DNA of 6,648 nt from Planctomycetaceae bacterium (GCA_031266315.1 JAISBG010000014.1:1-6648), one strand, 5' to 3'. Shown: positions 1-5,223, numbered from the stretch's first letter. A program made the numbers and translations. The notes: a model not told the origin generated them from the sequence alone.

Positions 1-183
1 AACAACAATTAACCCAAGAACAATCAAAAGTTCCAGCAGAGTAAAACCGGTTCGGCGAAAATAACGAAGTTGGCGTCCACCACAAATCGGAAATGAACCG
101 GAAATTTCTATTGATATGGAAATTTGCGATGATACCGTGTTAAGATTGTTTGTGATGGAATTAGTTTTCTTCGTATTCCTCAT
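1..183 (-). CDS. Type IV pilin-like (prepilin) protein, N-terminal part; C-terminus beyond the left edge
   Basis: Reading the minus strand from an ATG at 183-181 gives 61 codons with no stop to the window edge. Near the edge is RRTGFTLLELLIVLGLIVV: the prepilin peptidase site (cleavage after G, mature F1) with the conserved Glu at +5, followed by the hydrophobic helix that anchors pilins and type II secretion pseudopilins in the inner membrane. About 45 residues precede the cleavage site, long for a prepilin leader but a style seen in planctomycete prepilins. The start is uncertain: the ATG overlaps the end of the acyltransferase gene by 23 nt, has only a weak purine-rich stretch (GAAGAG) before it, and no other ATG lies in this frame before the motif. 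The overlap suggests co-transcription with the acyltransferase. Pilus, secretion or surface role cannot be told from the part seen. Confidence 0.8.
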   Translation of the reverse strand, partial: MRNTKKTNSITNNLNTVSSQISISIEISGSFPICGGRQLRYFRRTGFTLLELLIVLGLIVV

Positions 184-820
184 GCTCTTCATAATGTTCT
201 TCAAGTTCTTTGAGTTGCAATATGGCTTTGCGTGTCCGGTTGAGAAATAAATCTTTTTTTTCATCCAGTTCAAGCCAAAGAGGCGGTCCGAAAATAACAC
301 GGGAAAGCATGGGAACCGGAAGTGTTTTACCACGCGGCAAAATCCCATTCATATTATTCAGGTAAACCGGAATCAGTTCCAGATCGGGACGTTTTTTGCA
401 AAGATGATAGAGTCCGCTTTTAAATTCGCCGAGTTGACCGTCCGCCGACCGTCCGCCTTCAGGAAACAAAATCAAGGAATATTCATCTTTCATTTCGTCC
501 ATCATGACTTTGATCGGTGTCTTTTTCAGACTGACGTTTTCACGTTCAATCAACACGGCATTGAGTAATCTCCGCGAAATATAACGCCGAACAGGTCCGG
601 CATCCCAATAATCCTGAGCGGCAACCATTCGTGTTTTTTCGCGAATCCGGTACGGCAACGCCGCCCAAATCACCAAAGCATCAAGATGACTGGTGTGATT
701 GGCAAAATAAACCCGTTGACATAAATCCGGTTGTGATTCATACCAAAGAACCGTTGCCCCGCTCAACAGACGTGCAGTAAAAATTAAGGAATTTTTAGCG
801 AATTTATTGAAAAAATTCAT
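161..820 (-). CDS. plsC: 1-acyl-sn-glycerol-3-phosphate acyltransferase (PlsC/LPLAT family)
   Basis: A 219-residue membrane-associated acyltransferase, expected to add a fatty acyl chain to lysophosphatidic acid and make phosphatidic acid for phospholipid synthesis. It shows the family's HX4D catalytic motif in NHTSHLD (about residue 42), the FPEGGRS substrate-binding motif (about residue 121) followed by GxFKxG, and a later IPVY block (about residue 150). The length is normal for a compact PlsC. The C-terminus is an acidic tail rich in Glu and Tyr. The start is chosen at ATG 820. An in-frame TTG at 868 would add 16 residues, but neither start has a clear Shine-Dalgarno. Its 3' end overlaps the pilin-like gene, so the two may share a transcript. 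Exact acyl acceptor is inferred from the family only. Confidence 0.88.
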   Translation of the reverse strand: MNFFNKFAKNSLIFTARLLSGATVLWYESQPDLCQRVYFANHTSHLDALVIWAALPYRIREKTRMVAAQDYWDAGPVRRYISRRLLNAVLIERENVSLKKTPIKVMMDEMKDEYSLILFPEGGRSADGQLGEFKSGLYHLCKKRPDLELIPVYLNNMNGILPRGKTLPVPMLSRVIFGPPLWLELDEKKDLFLNRTRKAILQLKELEEHYEEHEEYEEN

Positions 821-1125
821 TGTTACCAAACAGGACGAGTTTGAAAGAAGTGAAAAACTTTTTTCCAACAGAAAGAAAATCTGTCGTAAATCATCGAACT
901 TCTAATTGATTTCTGATTAAGATTATTCAAAATAACGATCACATTAGTTAGGGGAATTGGTGTTTACGGATTAAGTTAGGGTTATAGGAACGGATCAAAC
1001 GGCTATTTGTTACAAAATTCGTCTTTTCCGAATAATTAGGAAAAAAGAAGAAACTTTTAAGCGAAAACACGGTGGTTGCCCCCTTGGCGCAATTGAATAT
1101 TTGTGTAGGATACTGTTTTGCTCTT
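821..1125. other. Intergenic region between the divergent acyltransferase and tRNA genes
   Basis: No convincing gene is seen. The stretch must hold the promoters of the minus-strand acyltransferase and the plus-strand tRNA. A possible minus-strand -35 (TTGAAT) lies near 930 without a good -10. An open frame on the minus strand at 1057-1413 runs through the tRNA and the repeats beyond it and is not believed. Confidence 0.5.
1084..1114 (+). promoter_or_regulatory. Possible tRNA-Lys promoter
   Basis: TTGGCG at 1084-1089 could be a -35 element. TAGGAT at 1106-1111 (16-bp spacer) or GATACT at 1109-1114 (19-bp spacer) could be the -10. Both fall just upstream of the tRNA 5' end at 1126. The matches are partial, so this is a weak call. 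Confidence 0.3.
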
Positions 1126-1198
<73 letters not shown>

Positions 1199-1200
1199 GT

Positions 1201-1251
1201 ATATGGGGGTAATACCGTTGTGTCTAGCGGTACTACCATTTTTGCCCATAT
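1201..1251 (+). repeat. Hairpin module A
   Basis: Outer arms ATATGGG/CCCATAT (7 bp). Inner arms GGTAATACCG/CGGTACTACC form 10 pairs with one central A-C mismatch. A one-sided bulge (ATTTTTG) sits on the 3' side. It holds two near-palindromic 9-mers, GGTAATACC at 1208 and GGTACTACC at 1229, 21 bp apart. Confidence 0.8.
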
Positions 1252-1257
1252 AGTTTG

Positions 1258-1308
1258 TATGGGGGTATTACCGTTGAGTTGGGCGGTATTACCGTTGCTA
1301 ACCCATAT
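1258..1308 (+). repeat. Hairpin module B
   Basis: Same plan as module A with inner arms GGTATTACCG/CGGTATTACC (central T-T mismatch) and a 3' bulge GTTGCTAA. The 9-mer GGTATTACC occurs at 1264 and 1285, again 21 bp apart. The second copy lies inside the longer palindrome CGGTATTACCG. Confidence 0.8.
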
Positions 1309-1313
1309 GAAAT

Positions 1314-1360
1314 GTCTGGCGGAGATTCTATACTCCGTCCAGGCTTTTTTTATTATTTTT
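1314..1360 (+). terminator. Rho-independent terminator-like hairpin 1
   Basis: GTCTGGCGGAG pairs with CTCCGTCCAGGC: 11 pairs with one bulged T and one T-G wobble, around a short AT-rich loop. It is followed by a run of seven T, then more T-rich sequence. It lies downstream of the tRNA and modules A and B and probably ends that transcript. Confidence 0.7.
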
Positions 1361-1367
1361 GTAAAAA

Positions 1368-1420
1368 ATATGGGGGTAATACCGTTATTATTGAGCGGTA
1401 TTGCCATTTTCAACCCATAT
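1368..1420 (+). repeat. Hairpin module C
   Basis: Outer arms ATATGGG/CCCATAT. Inner arms GGTAATACCG/CGGTATTGCC pair over 10 bp with a single T-G wobble, so this copy has the best-paired stem. The 3' bulge is ATTTTCAA. The 9-mers start at 1375 and 1397 (22 bp apart). Confidence 0.8.
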
Positions 1421-1425
1421 GTTTG

Positions 1426-1476
1426 TATGGGGGTATTACCGTTGAGTTGGGCGGTATTACCATTTTCGACCCATAT
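1426..1476 (+). repeat. Hairpin module D
   Basis: Nearly identical to module B over its first 35 bp; the 3' bulge is ATTTTCGA. GGTATTACC occurs at 1432 and 1453, 21 bp apart. Confidence 0.8.
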
Positions 1477-1481
1477 GAAAT

Positions 1482-1518
1482 GTCTGGCGGAGACTCTATG
1501 CTCCGTTCAGACTTTTTT
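1482..1518 (+). terminator. Rho-independent terminator-like hairpin 2 in the leader of the large gene
   Basis: GTCTGGCGGAG pairs with CTCCGTTCAGAC, then six T. Compared with hairpin 1, the 3' arm has changed at two sites (GC to AC at its end, CC to TC inside) yet still pairs. It lies only 31 nt before the start codon of the 660-residue protein. It either shields the gene from upstream transcription or works as an attenuator. Confidence 0.65.
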
Positions 1519-1519
1519 G

Positions 1520-1544
1520 TCCTTCTTTCAAAAAGAAAGGAGGA
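1520..1544 (+). promoter_or_regulatory. Hairpin covering the ribosome binding site of the large gene
   Basis: CCTTCTTTC (1521-1529) pairs with GAAAGGAGG (1535-1543) through nine pairs including one T-G wobble, around a loop of five A; T1520-A1544 adds a tenth pair. The 3' arm is a near-perfect Shine-Dalgarno placed 5 nt before the ATG at 1549. In RNA the site would be hidden, so initiation would need melting, a bound factor or a coupled event. Confidence 0.7.
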
Positions 1545-1548
1545 TTCT

Positions 1549-3531
1549 ATGATTGATTTCTCTTTTTTATCTCTAAAGAAAAAAAATGAAAACAAATCAC
1601 TTTTAACACCAGAACAAAAACTGTTAGTATTATTTCTACAAGCTTATTTACAAACATATAATGAGCCGTTACAACAAAAAAAGATAATTGAAATTACTGG
1701 TTTGAGTGATGCAAGATGTAGAGAATCTCTTCATGATCTTGTAAGTCTCGGTTTTTTGAAAACTGTTAAAAATGAATATGGAATTACTTTATATCTACCG
1801 ACTGCCGATTTAGGACGGTCAACCGCCGATTTAGAACGGTTGACCGCCGATTTAGGACGGTCGACCGCCGATTTAGGACGGTCGACCGCCGTTTTAGGAC
1901 GGTTGACCGCCGATTTAGGACGGTCGACCGCCGTTTTAGGACGGTCAACCGCCGATTTAGGACGGTCGACCGCCGTTTTAGGACGGTCGACCGCCGATTT
2001 AGGACGGTCGACCGCCGTTTTAGAACGGTCAACCGCCGATTTAGAACGGTCGACCGCCACTGAAAATCGGTCAAAACCGCCGCAACTAAGTTTAGTTGAA
2101 CAGAAACAAACTGAACAAACAAACGAGGAATTTAATTTAGGTTTGAGTTTTGGTTTTGATGAGAGTTTGGCGGAGAAGTTTTTTTCGGCGGCTTTGCCGA
2201 AATTAAAATCAGGGGCAGAATCACCCACAGCGGTTGTTCCCAAGCCAACGAAGAAAACAACATCGAAATTCACTACGCGACCGGCAACCACTCCACAGGC
2301 AAGCGATTCGGCAACAGCAACCGCGCCGTATCCGGCGCGACCTTCGGCAACCGATTTGCCGAAAAGAACCACTACGCAGCGGAACACTCCGCAGCAACCG
2401 GAAAGTTCCGCAGATGCGGTCGAGACGACCGCGATCCTAAAACCCGCAGCAACCGCGCCGGATACGGCGCAATCGTTGGCAACCGGTTCACTACCCGAAA
2501 CAGCCGATTTACTGCCCGAATCAATCGCTCCGTTGCCTGGTCCACTACCGTTGGCAACCGCGCCGGATACGGCGCAATTGCCGGAAACTGTTTCGTTGCC
2601 GGAAAGAACCACTACGCAGCGGTTCAAGCCTAGTGTGAAGTTGGCAACCTTGCCACATTCGCCAACCAATACCGCAGAACGGTTGATTCGCAAAAAACAT
2701 CAGGAAGAAGAAAAAGAACGGCAGGATAAAGATTTTGTTGCCGGTACTATCTTTCGGATCGGTGAACCCGATACACAACCGCTTTATCGAATGTTGGAAC
2801 GTCTCGGAATTGAGCATGAATCACGGTTGCCAAACACGCCGCTCATTCGTTCCGCGCGGTATGATGTTTTTAAGGATTATGTAGCGGAAATCTATCGACT
2901 CTTTCGCGCTAACTTGCGCGGGAAAATTACCGTCTATGATGATGTCATTCACCGAGTGGCGTTTCTTTTTGCAATGGAAATTCCGCTTTATTGTAATAAA
3001 TTCGATTTAGTCAATATGTTCAATCATGCAAAGCAAGATGTTAATTCGTCCGGCAAAGAGAAAAAAGAACCTATCTGGACACCGATTTTGCAAATTATTC
3101 GTGACGATTTTATCAAATATGAATTCGGCTGGCGTTTTCGTCCTGTTACAAGTTACATTAGTTGGAAAGCAGAAGTTAATTTTGCCCAAGATCACGGATT
3201 CAACCCGCGACCGGAACTCTTTCCGTCTTACACCGCCACAACAAATGCCCAAAATCAGAAACAAAAAATAGAAAACGAAACCAGAAAAAGAATGGACGAA
3301 ATCGCCCTCGAAAAAAGTAAATATTATAACAACGAATTTACAATCATGTCCGATGAGGAAAGTCTCAAGGCATGTAACAATAATGTGATGATTCACCTGT
3401 TTCAAACAACCGGTGTCATTATGAGAAAGATTCCCGGAAAACCGTTTCTCGATTTTTATGAGAAAAAATTCGGGAAACTACCCGATAAATATTACGAAAT
3501 TATCAACTCACAATTAGTCAATAGTGAATAG
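1549..3531 (+). CDS. Large repeat-bearing DNA-binding protein, possible replication initiator
   Basis: A 660-residue protein that I cannot assign to a named family. Residues about 19-84 look like a winged helix: helices, a turn within ITGLSDARCRESLHDLV, then a short beta-like wing. Residues 85-175 are 12 heptads of TA(D/V)L(G/E)R(S/L) plus one degenerate unit. Residues about 176-376 form a Pro/Ala/Thr/Ser-rich linker with repeated ATAPDTAQ and ERTTTQR/KRTTTQR segments. A charged helix near 377-395 leads into a folded-looking, aromatic-rich C-terminal domain to 660. The ATG at 1549 is chosen because AAAGGAGG precedes it; the frame is open from 1255, but that part only translates the upstream repeats. 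A winged helix followed by iteron-like DNA repeats inside the gene recalls phage lambda O, so a replication role is inferred. Another DNA-binding or structural role is possible. Confidence 0.8.
   Translation: MIDFSFLSLKKKNENKSLLTPEQKLLVLFLQAYLQTYNEPLQQKKIIEITGLSDARCRESLHDLVSLGFLKTVKNEYGITLYLPTADLGRSTADLERLTADLGRSTADLGRSTAVLGRLTADLGRSTAVLGRSTADLGRSTAVLGRSTADLGRSTAVLERSTADLERSTATENRSKPPQLSLVEQKQTEQTNEEFNLGLSFGFDESLAEKFFSAALPKLKSGAESPTAVVPKPTKKTTSKFTTRPATTPQASDSATATAPYPARPSATDLPKRTTTQRNTPQQPESSADAVETTAILKPAATAPDTAQSLATGSLPETADLLPESIAPLPGPLPLATAPDTAQLPETVSLPERTTTQRFKPSVKLATLPHSPTNTAERLIRKKHQEEEKERQDKDFVAGTIFRIGEPDTQPLYRMLERLGIEHESRLPNTPLIRSARYDVFKDYVAEIYRLFRANLRGKITVYDDVIHRVAFLFAMEIPLYCNKFDLVNMFNHAKQDVNSSGKEKKEPIWTPILQIIRDDFIKYEFGWRFRPVTSYISWKAEVNFAQDHGFNPRPELFPSYTATTNAQNQKQKIENETRKRMDEIALEKSKYYNNEFTIMSDEESLKACNNNVMIHLFQTTGVIMRKIPGKPFLDFYEKKFGKLPDKYYEIINSQLVNSE
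1801..2073 (+). repeat. 21-bp tandem repeat array inside the coding region (12 units plus one degenerate)
   Basis: The unit is about CCGCCGATTTAGGACGGTCGA and repeats in frame, encoding one heptad per unit. Each unit boundary carries a palindrome of the type ACGGTCGACCG; some units have GGTCAACC or GGTTGACC instead. GAT and GTT alternate at one codon in the later units, suggesting expansion by 42-bp double units. The period equals two turns of DNA, putting every palindrome on one helix face. AT-rich DNA lies on both sides (1551-1800 and 2080-2160). Confidence 0.9.
2317..2622 (+). repeat. Cluster of short palindromic repeats in the linker coding sequence
   Basis: A 25-bp sequence starting GCAACCGCGCCGGATACGG occurs identically at 2449-2473 and 2554-2578. 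A third copy at 2317-2340 has its 16-bp palindromic core in inverted orientation (loop TATC instead of GATA). AAAGAACCACTACGCAGCGG occurs at 2363-2382 and 2603-2622. Between them, 2415-2437 is an exact 23-bp match to the intergenic element at 3572-3594. The linker seems built from small mobile palindromic repeats. Confidence 0.8.
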
Positions 3532-3548
3532 TTTATTAGTAGTAAGGA

Positions 3549-3598
3549 ACGCGGGCGTCCCGCCTGCAATGTGCGGTCGAGACGACCGCGATCCCGCT
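3549..3598. repeat. REP-like palindromic element
   Basis: Two GC-rich hairpins stand in AT-rich surroundings: GCGGGCGTCCCGC (5-bp stem, 3551-3563) and GCGGTCGAGACGACCGC (7-bp perfect stem, AGA loop, 3573-3589). CCCGC at 3593-3597 could alternatively pair with the first GCGGG. It lies 17 nt after the large gene's stop. The second hairpin plus flank recurs exactly within that gene, so the sequence is dispersed. It resembles the REP-type intergenic repeats of many bacteria. Confidence 0.75.
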
Positions 3599-3633
3599 TT
3601 TACGTAACTCAAGCCCCGAAAGGAAAAACAAAC

Positions 3634-3894
3634 ATGGATAAATTTTTAAGAAATTTATTTTTTAAGAAACATTTATGGTATTTTCAGTATCATAAATTAT
3701 TGGAACAAAAAGAATTTATTGATTTTATTCAAGAATATAATCAACATTTCGGTATCGAAACAACCGATTTGGAACATCAAAATATTAAGAAATTAGAATC
3801 TAGAATTGATGATCTTGAATCTGAAATTAATGACCTTAATTCTGAAATTGATGATCTTAAAGAAAAAAATAAATTAATGCAACCAAAAGGATAG
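3634..3894 (+). CDS. Small coiled-coil protein of unknown function
   Basis: An 86-residue protein. The first half is aromatic and basic (FFKKHLWYFQYHK); the second half (about residues 50-82) is a heptad coiled coil with repeated I/L-x2-L-E/N-S-E/R-I-x-D-L spacing. The underlying DNA also repeats at 21 bp, so this part grew by heptad duplication. The ATG at 3634 is chosen for the AAAGGA about 10 nt upstream; the frame is open further, but that extension only translates the REP-like element. It starts about 100 nt after the large gene and may share its transcript. No family is recognised; oligomerisation or partner binding is all that can be inferred. Confidence 0.7.
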   Translation: MDKFLRNLFFKKHLWYFQYHKLLEQKEFIDFIQEYNQHFGIETTDLEHQNIKKLESRIDDLESEINDLNSEIDDLKEKNKLMQPKG

Positions 3895-3932
3895 TGTAAT
3901 GGTGTAGTGAACATAACAGTAATTGGTTAATT

Positions 3933-3968
3933 GGTTTAGAACTCCCTGTTTTTCGGGATTATTGAACC
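3933..3968 (+). repeat. R1 structured repeat, copy 1
   Basis: 36 nt: outer arms GGTTTA/TGAACC, 4x4 internal loop GAAC/TTAT, inner stem TCCC/GGGA, loop TGTTTTTC. The outer arm A-G substitution still allows a T-G pair. It lies directly upstream of R2 copy 1. Confidence 0.75.
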
Positions 3969-3971
3969 AAC

Positions 3972-4045
3972 AACGCCGGAATAAAAAAACATTGGGAAAT
4001 GACTGAAAGAGTTTGTGTGTTGCAAACTCGGTTTATTCCGGCGTT
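3972..4045 (+). terminator. R2 structured repeat, copy 1 (terminator-like)
   Basis: A perfect 14-bp outer stem, AACGCCGGAATAAA (3972-3985) with TTTATTCCGGCGTT (4032-4045), is followed by ATTTTTAATTTTTT. The 46-nt apical part contains a perfect 7-bp hairpin GAGTTTG/CAAACTC with loop TGTGTTG (4009-4029) and possibly a small CATT/AATG hairpin with a GGGA loop. Stem plus T-rich tail suits a terminator, but the long conserved apical domain is unusual for one. Confidence 0.7.
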
Positions 4046-4090
4046 ATTTTTAATTTTTTAATACATTAACACAGAAAAGGAAACTTGACC

Positions 4091-4279
4091 ATGAAAAAAC
4101 CTGCCCCTTCAAAAAAAGTACAAAAAGAAGTTGATGTTTTCAACAAAAAAATTCAGAAAACCGCCCCTAAAAAGATAACGAAACAAAAAAGGAAAATCAA
4201 TCCCAACGTGCCGCCATTGCACCAAGATTATTTTCCCGAATGTAAAGAATTTTGTGAAAACTGCAAATTATGCCAATAA
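4091..4279 (+). CDS. Small basic protein with a C-terminal Cys cluster
   Basis: A 62-residue protein. Residues 1-40 are very rich in Lys, with Pro and Ala (KKPAPSKK, KKITKQKRK). The last 12 residues hold four Cys as C-x3-C-x2-C-x2-C (Cys51, 55, 58, 61), ending CKLCQ. This suggests a small metal (zinc or Fe-S) site or a redox centre attached to a nucleic-acid-binding tail; neither is proven. An in-frame TTG two codons earlier is less likely than the ATG at 4091, which follows AAAAGGAAAC. The leader resembles those of the coiled-coil and zinc-ribbon genes. No family is recognised. Confidence 0.65.
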   Translation: MKKPAPSKKVQKEVDVFNKKIQKTAPKKITKQKRKINPNVPPLHQDYFPECKEFCENCKLCQ

Positions 4280-4316
4280 AAAAATAACTTTGGGGCATAA
4301 TATTTTCCTCTCCGCC

Positions 4317-4352
4317 GGTTTAGAAACCCTCATTTTTCAGGGAAATTAAACC
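4317..4352 (+). repeat. R1 structured repeat, copy 2
   Basis: Outer arms GGTTTA/TAAACC, internal loop GAAA/AAAT, inner stem CCCT/AGGG, loop CATTTTTC. The DNA upstream (GGCATA, then TCTCC just before the repeat) also resembles that upstream of copy 4, so these two share a longer common module. Confidence 0.8.
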
Positions 4353-4353
4353 A

Positions 4354-4373
4354 TGTCGGTATGTATGCCGACA
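4354..4373 (+). other. Stem-loop between two R1 copies
   Basis: TGTCGGTA pairs with TGCCGACA (8 bp with one T-G wobble) around a TGTA loop. It starts 2 nt after R1 copy 2, so the leader of the zinc-ribbon gene would carry several hairpins in series. Confidence 0.55.
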
Positions 4374-4404
4374 AGAATTGCTCGTTACCAAAAATGGAAA
4401 TACC

Positions 4405-4440
4405 GGTTTAGAATTCCCTGTTTTTCGGGACAATTAAACC
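4405..4440 (+). repeat. R1 structured repeat, copy 3
   Basis: Outer arms GGTTTA/TAAACC, internal loop GAAT/CAAT, inner stem TCCC/GGGA, loop TGTTTTTC. It ends 57 nt before the zinc-ribbon start codon. A further small hairpin TTTCGT/ACGAAA (4444-4463) lies between. Confidence 0.8.
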
Positions 4441-4497
4441 AATTTTCGTAATTGAACACGAAAGACACAAAAACACACAAGAAAGGAAACTAATCCT

Positions 4498-4767
4498 ATG
4501 ACTAAAACAAAAAAAGATACCCGACCGCGCTATCCGGGCACTTGCCCCTATTGCGGTCATAGATTCGTTGGCTGTTTGTCCATTCTCCAGCAAGATTTCG
4601 AAATGTACGACCATGGAGTTTCAAACTGTCTCCATTGTAAAAAACTGTTTCGGATGATTTTTGATCCGAATAAAAAAGAATTTCACACAAAAACGTGGGA
4701 AGAATTTCTCGAAAACGTCCAACAAAAAGGAAGGGAAATTCTAAAATTAAAGGAAGGGGGATTCTAA
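4498..4767 (+). CDS. Zinc-ribbon protein
   Basis: An 89-residue protein with two Cys pairs, CPYC (Cys16, Cys19) and CLHC (Cys44, Cys47), separated by 24 residues: the layout of a zinc ribbon. The rest is a charged helix-rich tail (EEFLENVQQKGREILKLKE). Such small ribbons usually bind nucleic acid or a protein partner; which one cannot be told. GAAAGGAAAC lies about 8 nt before the ATG. Its stop is 4 nt before the ASCH gene start, and the purine-rich end of this gene (AGGAAGGGGG) supplies that gene's ribosome binding site, so the two are clearly co-translated. Function is unknown. Confidence 0.75.
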   Translation: MTKTKKDTRPRYPGTCPYCGHRFVGCLSILQQDFEMYDHGVSNCLHCKKLFRMIFDPNKKEFHTKTWEEFLENVQQKGREILKLKEGGF

Positions 4768-4771
4768 AATT

Positions 4772-5221
4772 ATGTGTTTAATAATGTCCATTAAACCTAA
4801 GTACGCCGATAAAATTTTATCAGGCGAAAAAACCATAGAAATTAGAAAACAAAAACCGCTTCATATTACTACAAGCGACAAAATTTTGTTTTATGTTACC
4901 GAACCGGTAAAAGCCATTTTGTTTTACTCCAATGTAAAACAAATAATTGAAACATCACCAAACGAACTATGGAATAACTATCAAAATCAATTAGGAATCA
5001 CAAAAAAAGATTTCAATAGTTATTTCAAAAATAAATCCATTGCCTGCGGAATTGAACTCGAACAGATTAGAATAATAAAACCGTTTCAATTAAAGGAAAT
5101 AAAATTGTGGTTTCAAACAATTAACAAACTTTATGATTTGGACAGACAATTTTATCCCCCGCAGAACTTTTGTTACGCTTCAAACAGTCTTTATTACGAA
5201 ATACTTCTTCGCTACAAATAA
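4772..5221 (+). CDS. ASCH-domain (PUA-like fold) protein
   Basis: A 149-residue protein whose start matches the ASCH family: SIKPKYADKILSGEKTIEIR, containing the hallmark G-x-K-x2-E-x-R (Gly18, Lys20, Glu23, Arg25). ASCH domains have a PUA-like beta-barrel with an RNA- or nucleoside-binding cleft. Known members include the YqfB amidohydrolase acting on N4-acetylcytidine and proteins with nuclease activity. Many occur on phages and mobile elements. The length is typical of a single-domain protein, with a Lys/Tyr-rich C-terminal extension. ATG 4772 follows AGGAAGGGGG; a second ATG five codons in is possible. It sits between the zinc-ribbon gene (4-nt gap) and the next gene (2-nt gap). The true substrate is unknown. 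Confidence 0.82.
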   Translation: MCLIMSIKPKYADKILSGEKTIEIRKQKPLHITTSDKILFYVTEPVKAILFYSNVKQIIETSPNELWNNYQNQLGITKKDFNSYFKNKSIACGIELEQIRIIKPFQLKEIKLWFQTINKLYDLDRQFYPPQNFCYASNSLYYEILLRYK

Positions 5222-5223
5222 CG

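Larger units (their letters stand above)
1201..1518 (+). repeat. Tandem duplication: (two hairpin modules + terminator) x 2
   Basis: A unit of about 160-167 bp occurs twice, at 1201-1367 and 1368-1518. Each unit has two imperfect palindromes beginning TATGGGGGTA and ending CCCATAT, then GAAATGTCTGGCGGAG leading into a terminator-like hairpin and T-run. The second palindromes of the two units (1258-1308 and 1426-1476) are nearly identical; the first ones have diverged more. The block lies between the tRNA and the large repeat-bearing gene. It may be a regulatory leader, an operator or origin array, or a source of small RNAs. Confidence 0.85.

Noticed and set aside
1255..1548. 98-codon N-terminal extension of the large gene
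   Set aside because: It also reads through the repeats and terminator 2. A strong Shine-Dalgarno right before ATG 1549 marks the real start.
1220..1552. Plus-strand open frame of 110 codons
   Set aside because: It only translates the duplicated hairpin modules and terminators, so the peptide repeats follow the DNA repeats; it has no ribosome site.
1801..2073. CRISPR array
   Set aside because: Repeats are directly abutting with no unique spacers and are in frame in a gene.
1731..2693. Minus-strand open frame of 320 codons with repeated KSAVDRP-type units
   Set aside because: The 21-bp repeat has no stop in several frames, so long antisense frames arise automatically. The plus-strand frame has a ribosome site and folded-looking ends.
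3571..3633. 21-codon extension of the coiled-coil gene from a GTG
   Set aside because: It translates the REP-like element; the ATG at 3634 has a proper ribosome site.
4353..4451. 32-codon open frame starting in R1 copy 2 and running through R1 copy 3
   Set aside because: It consists mostly of repeat sequence and the purine-rich stretch before it is part of the R1 arm; more likely non-coding.
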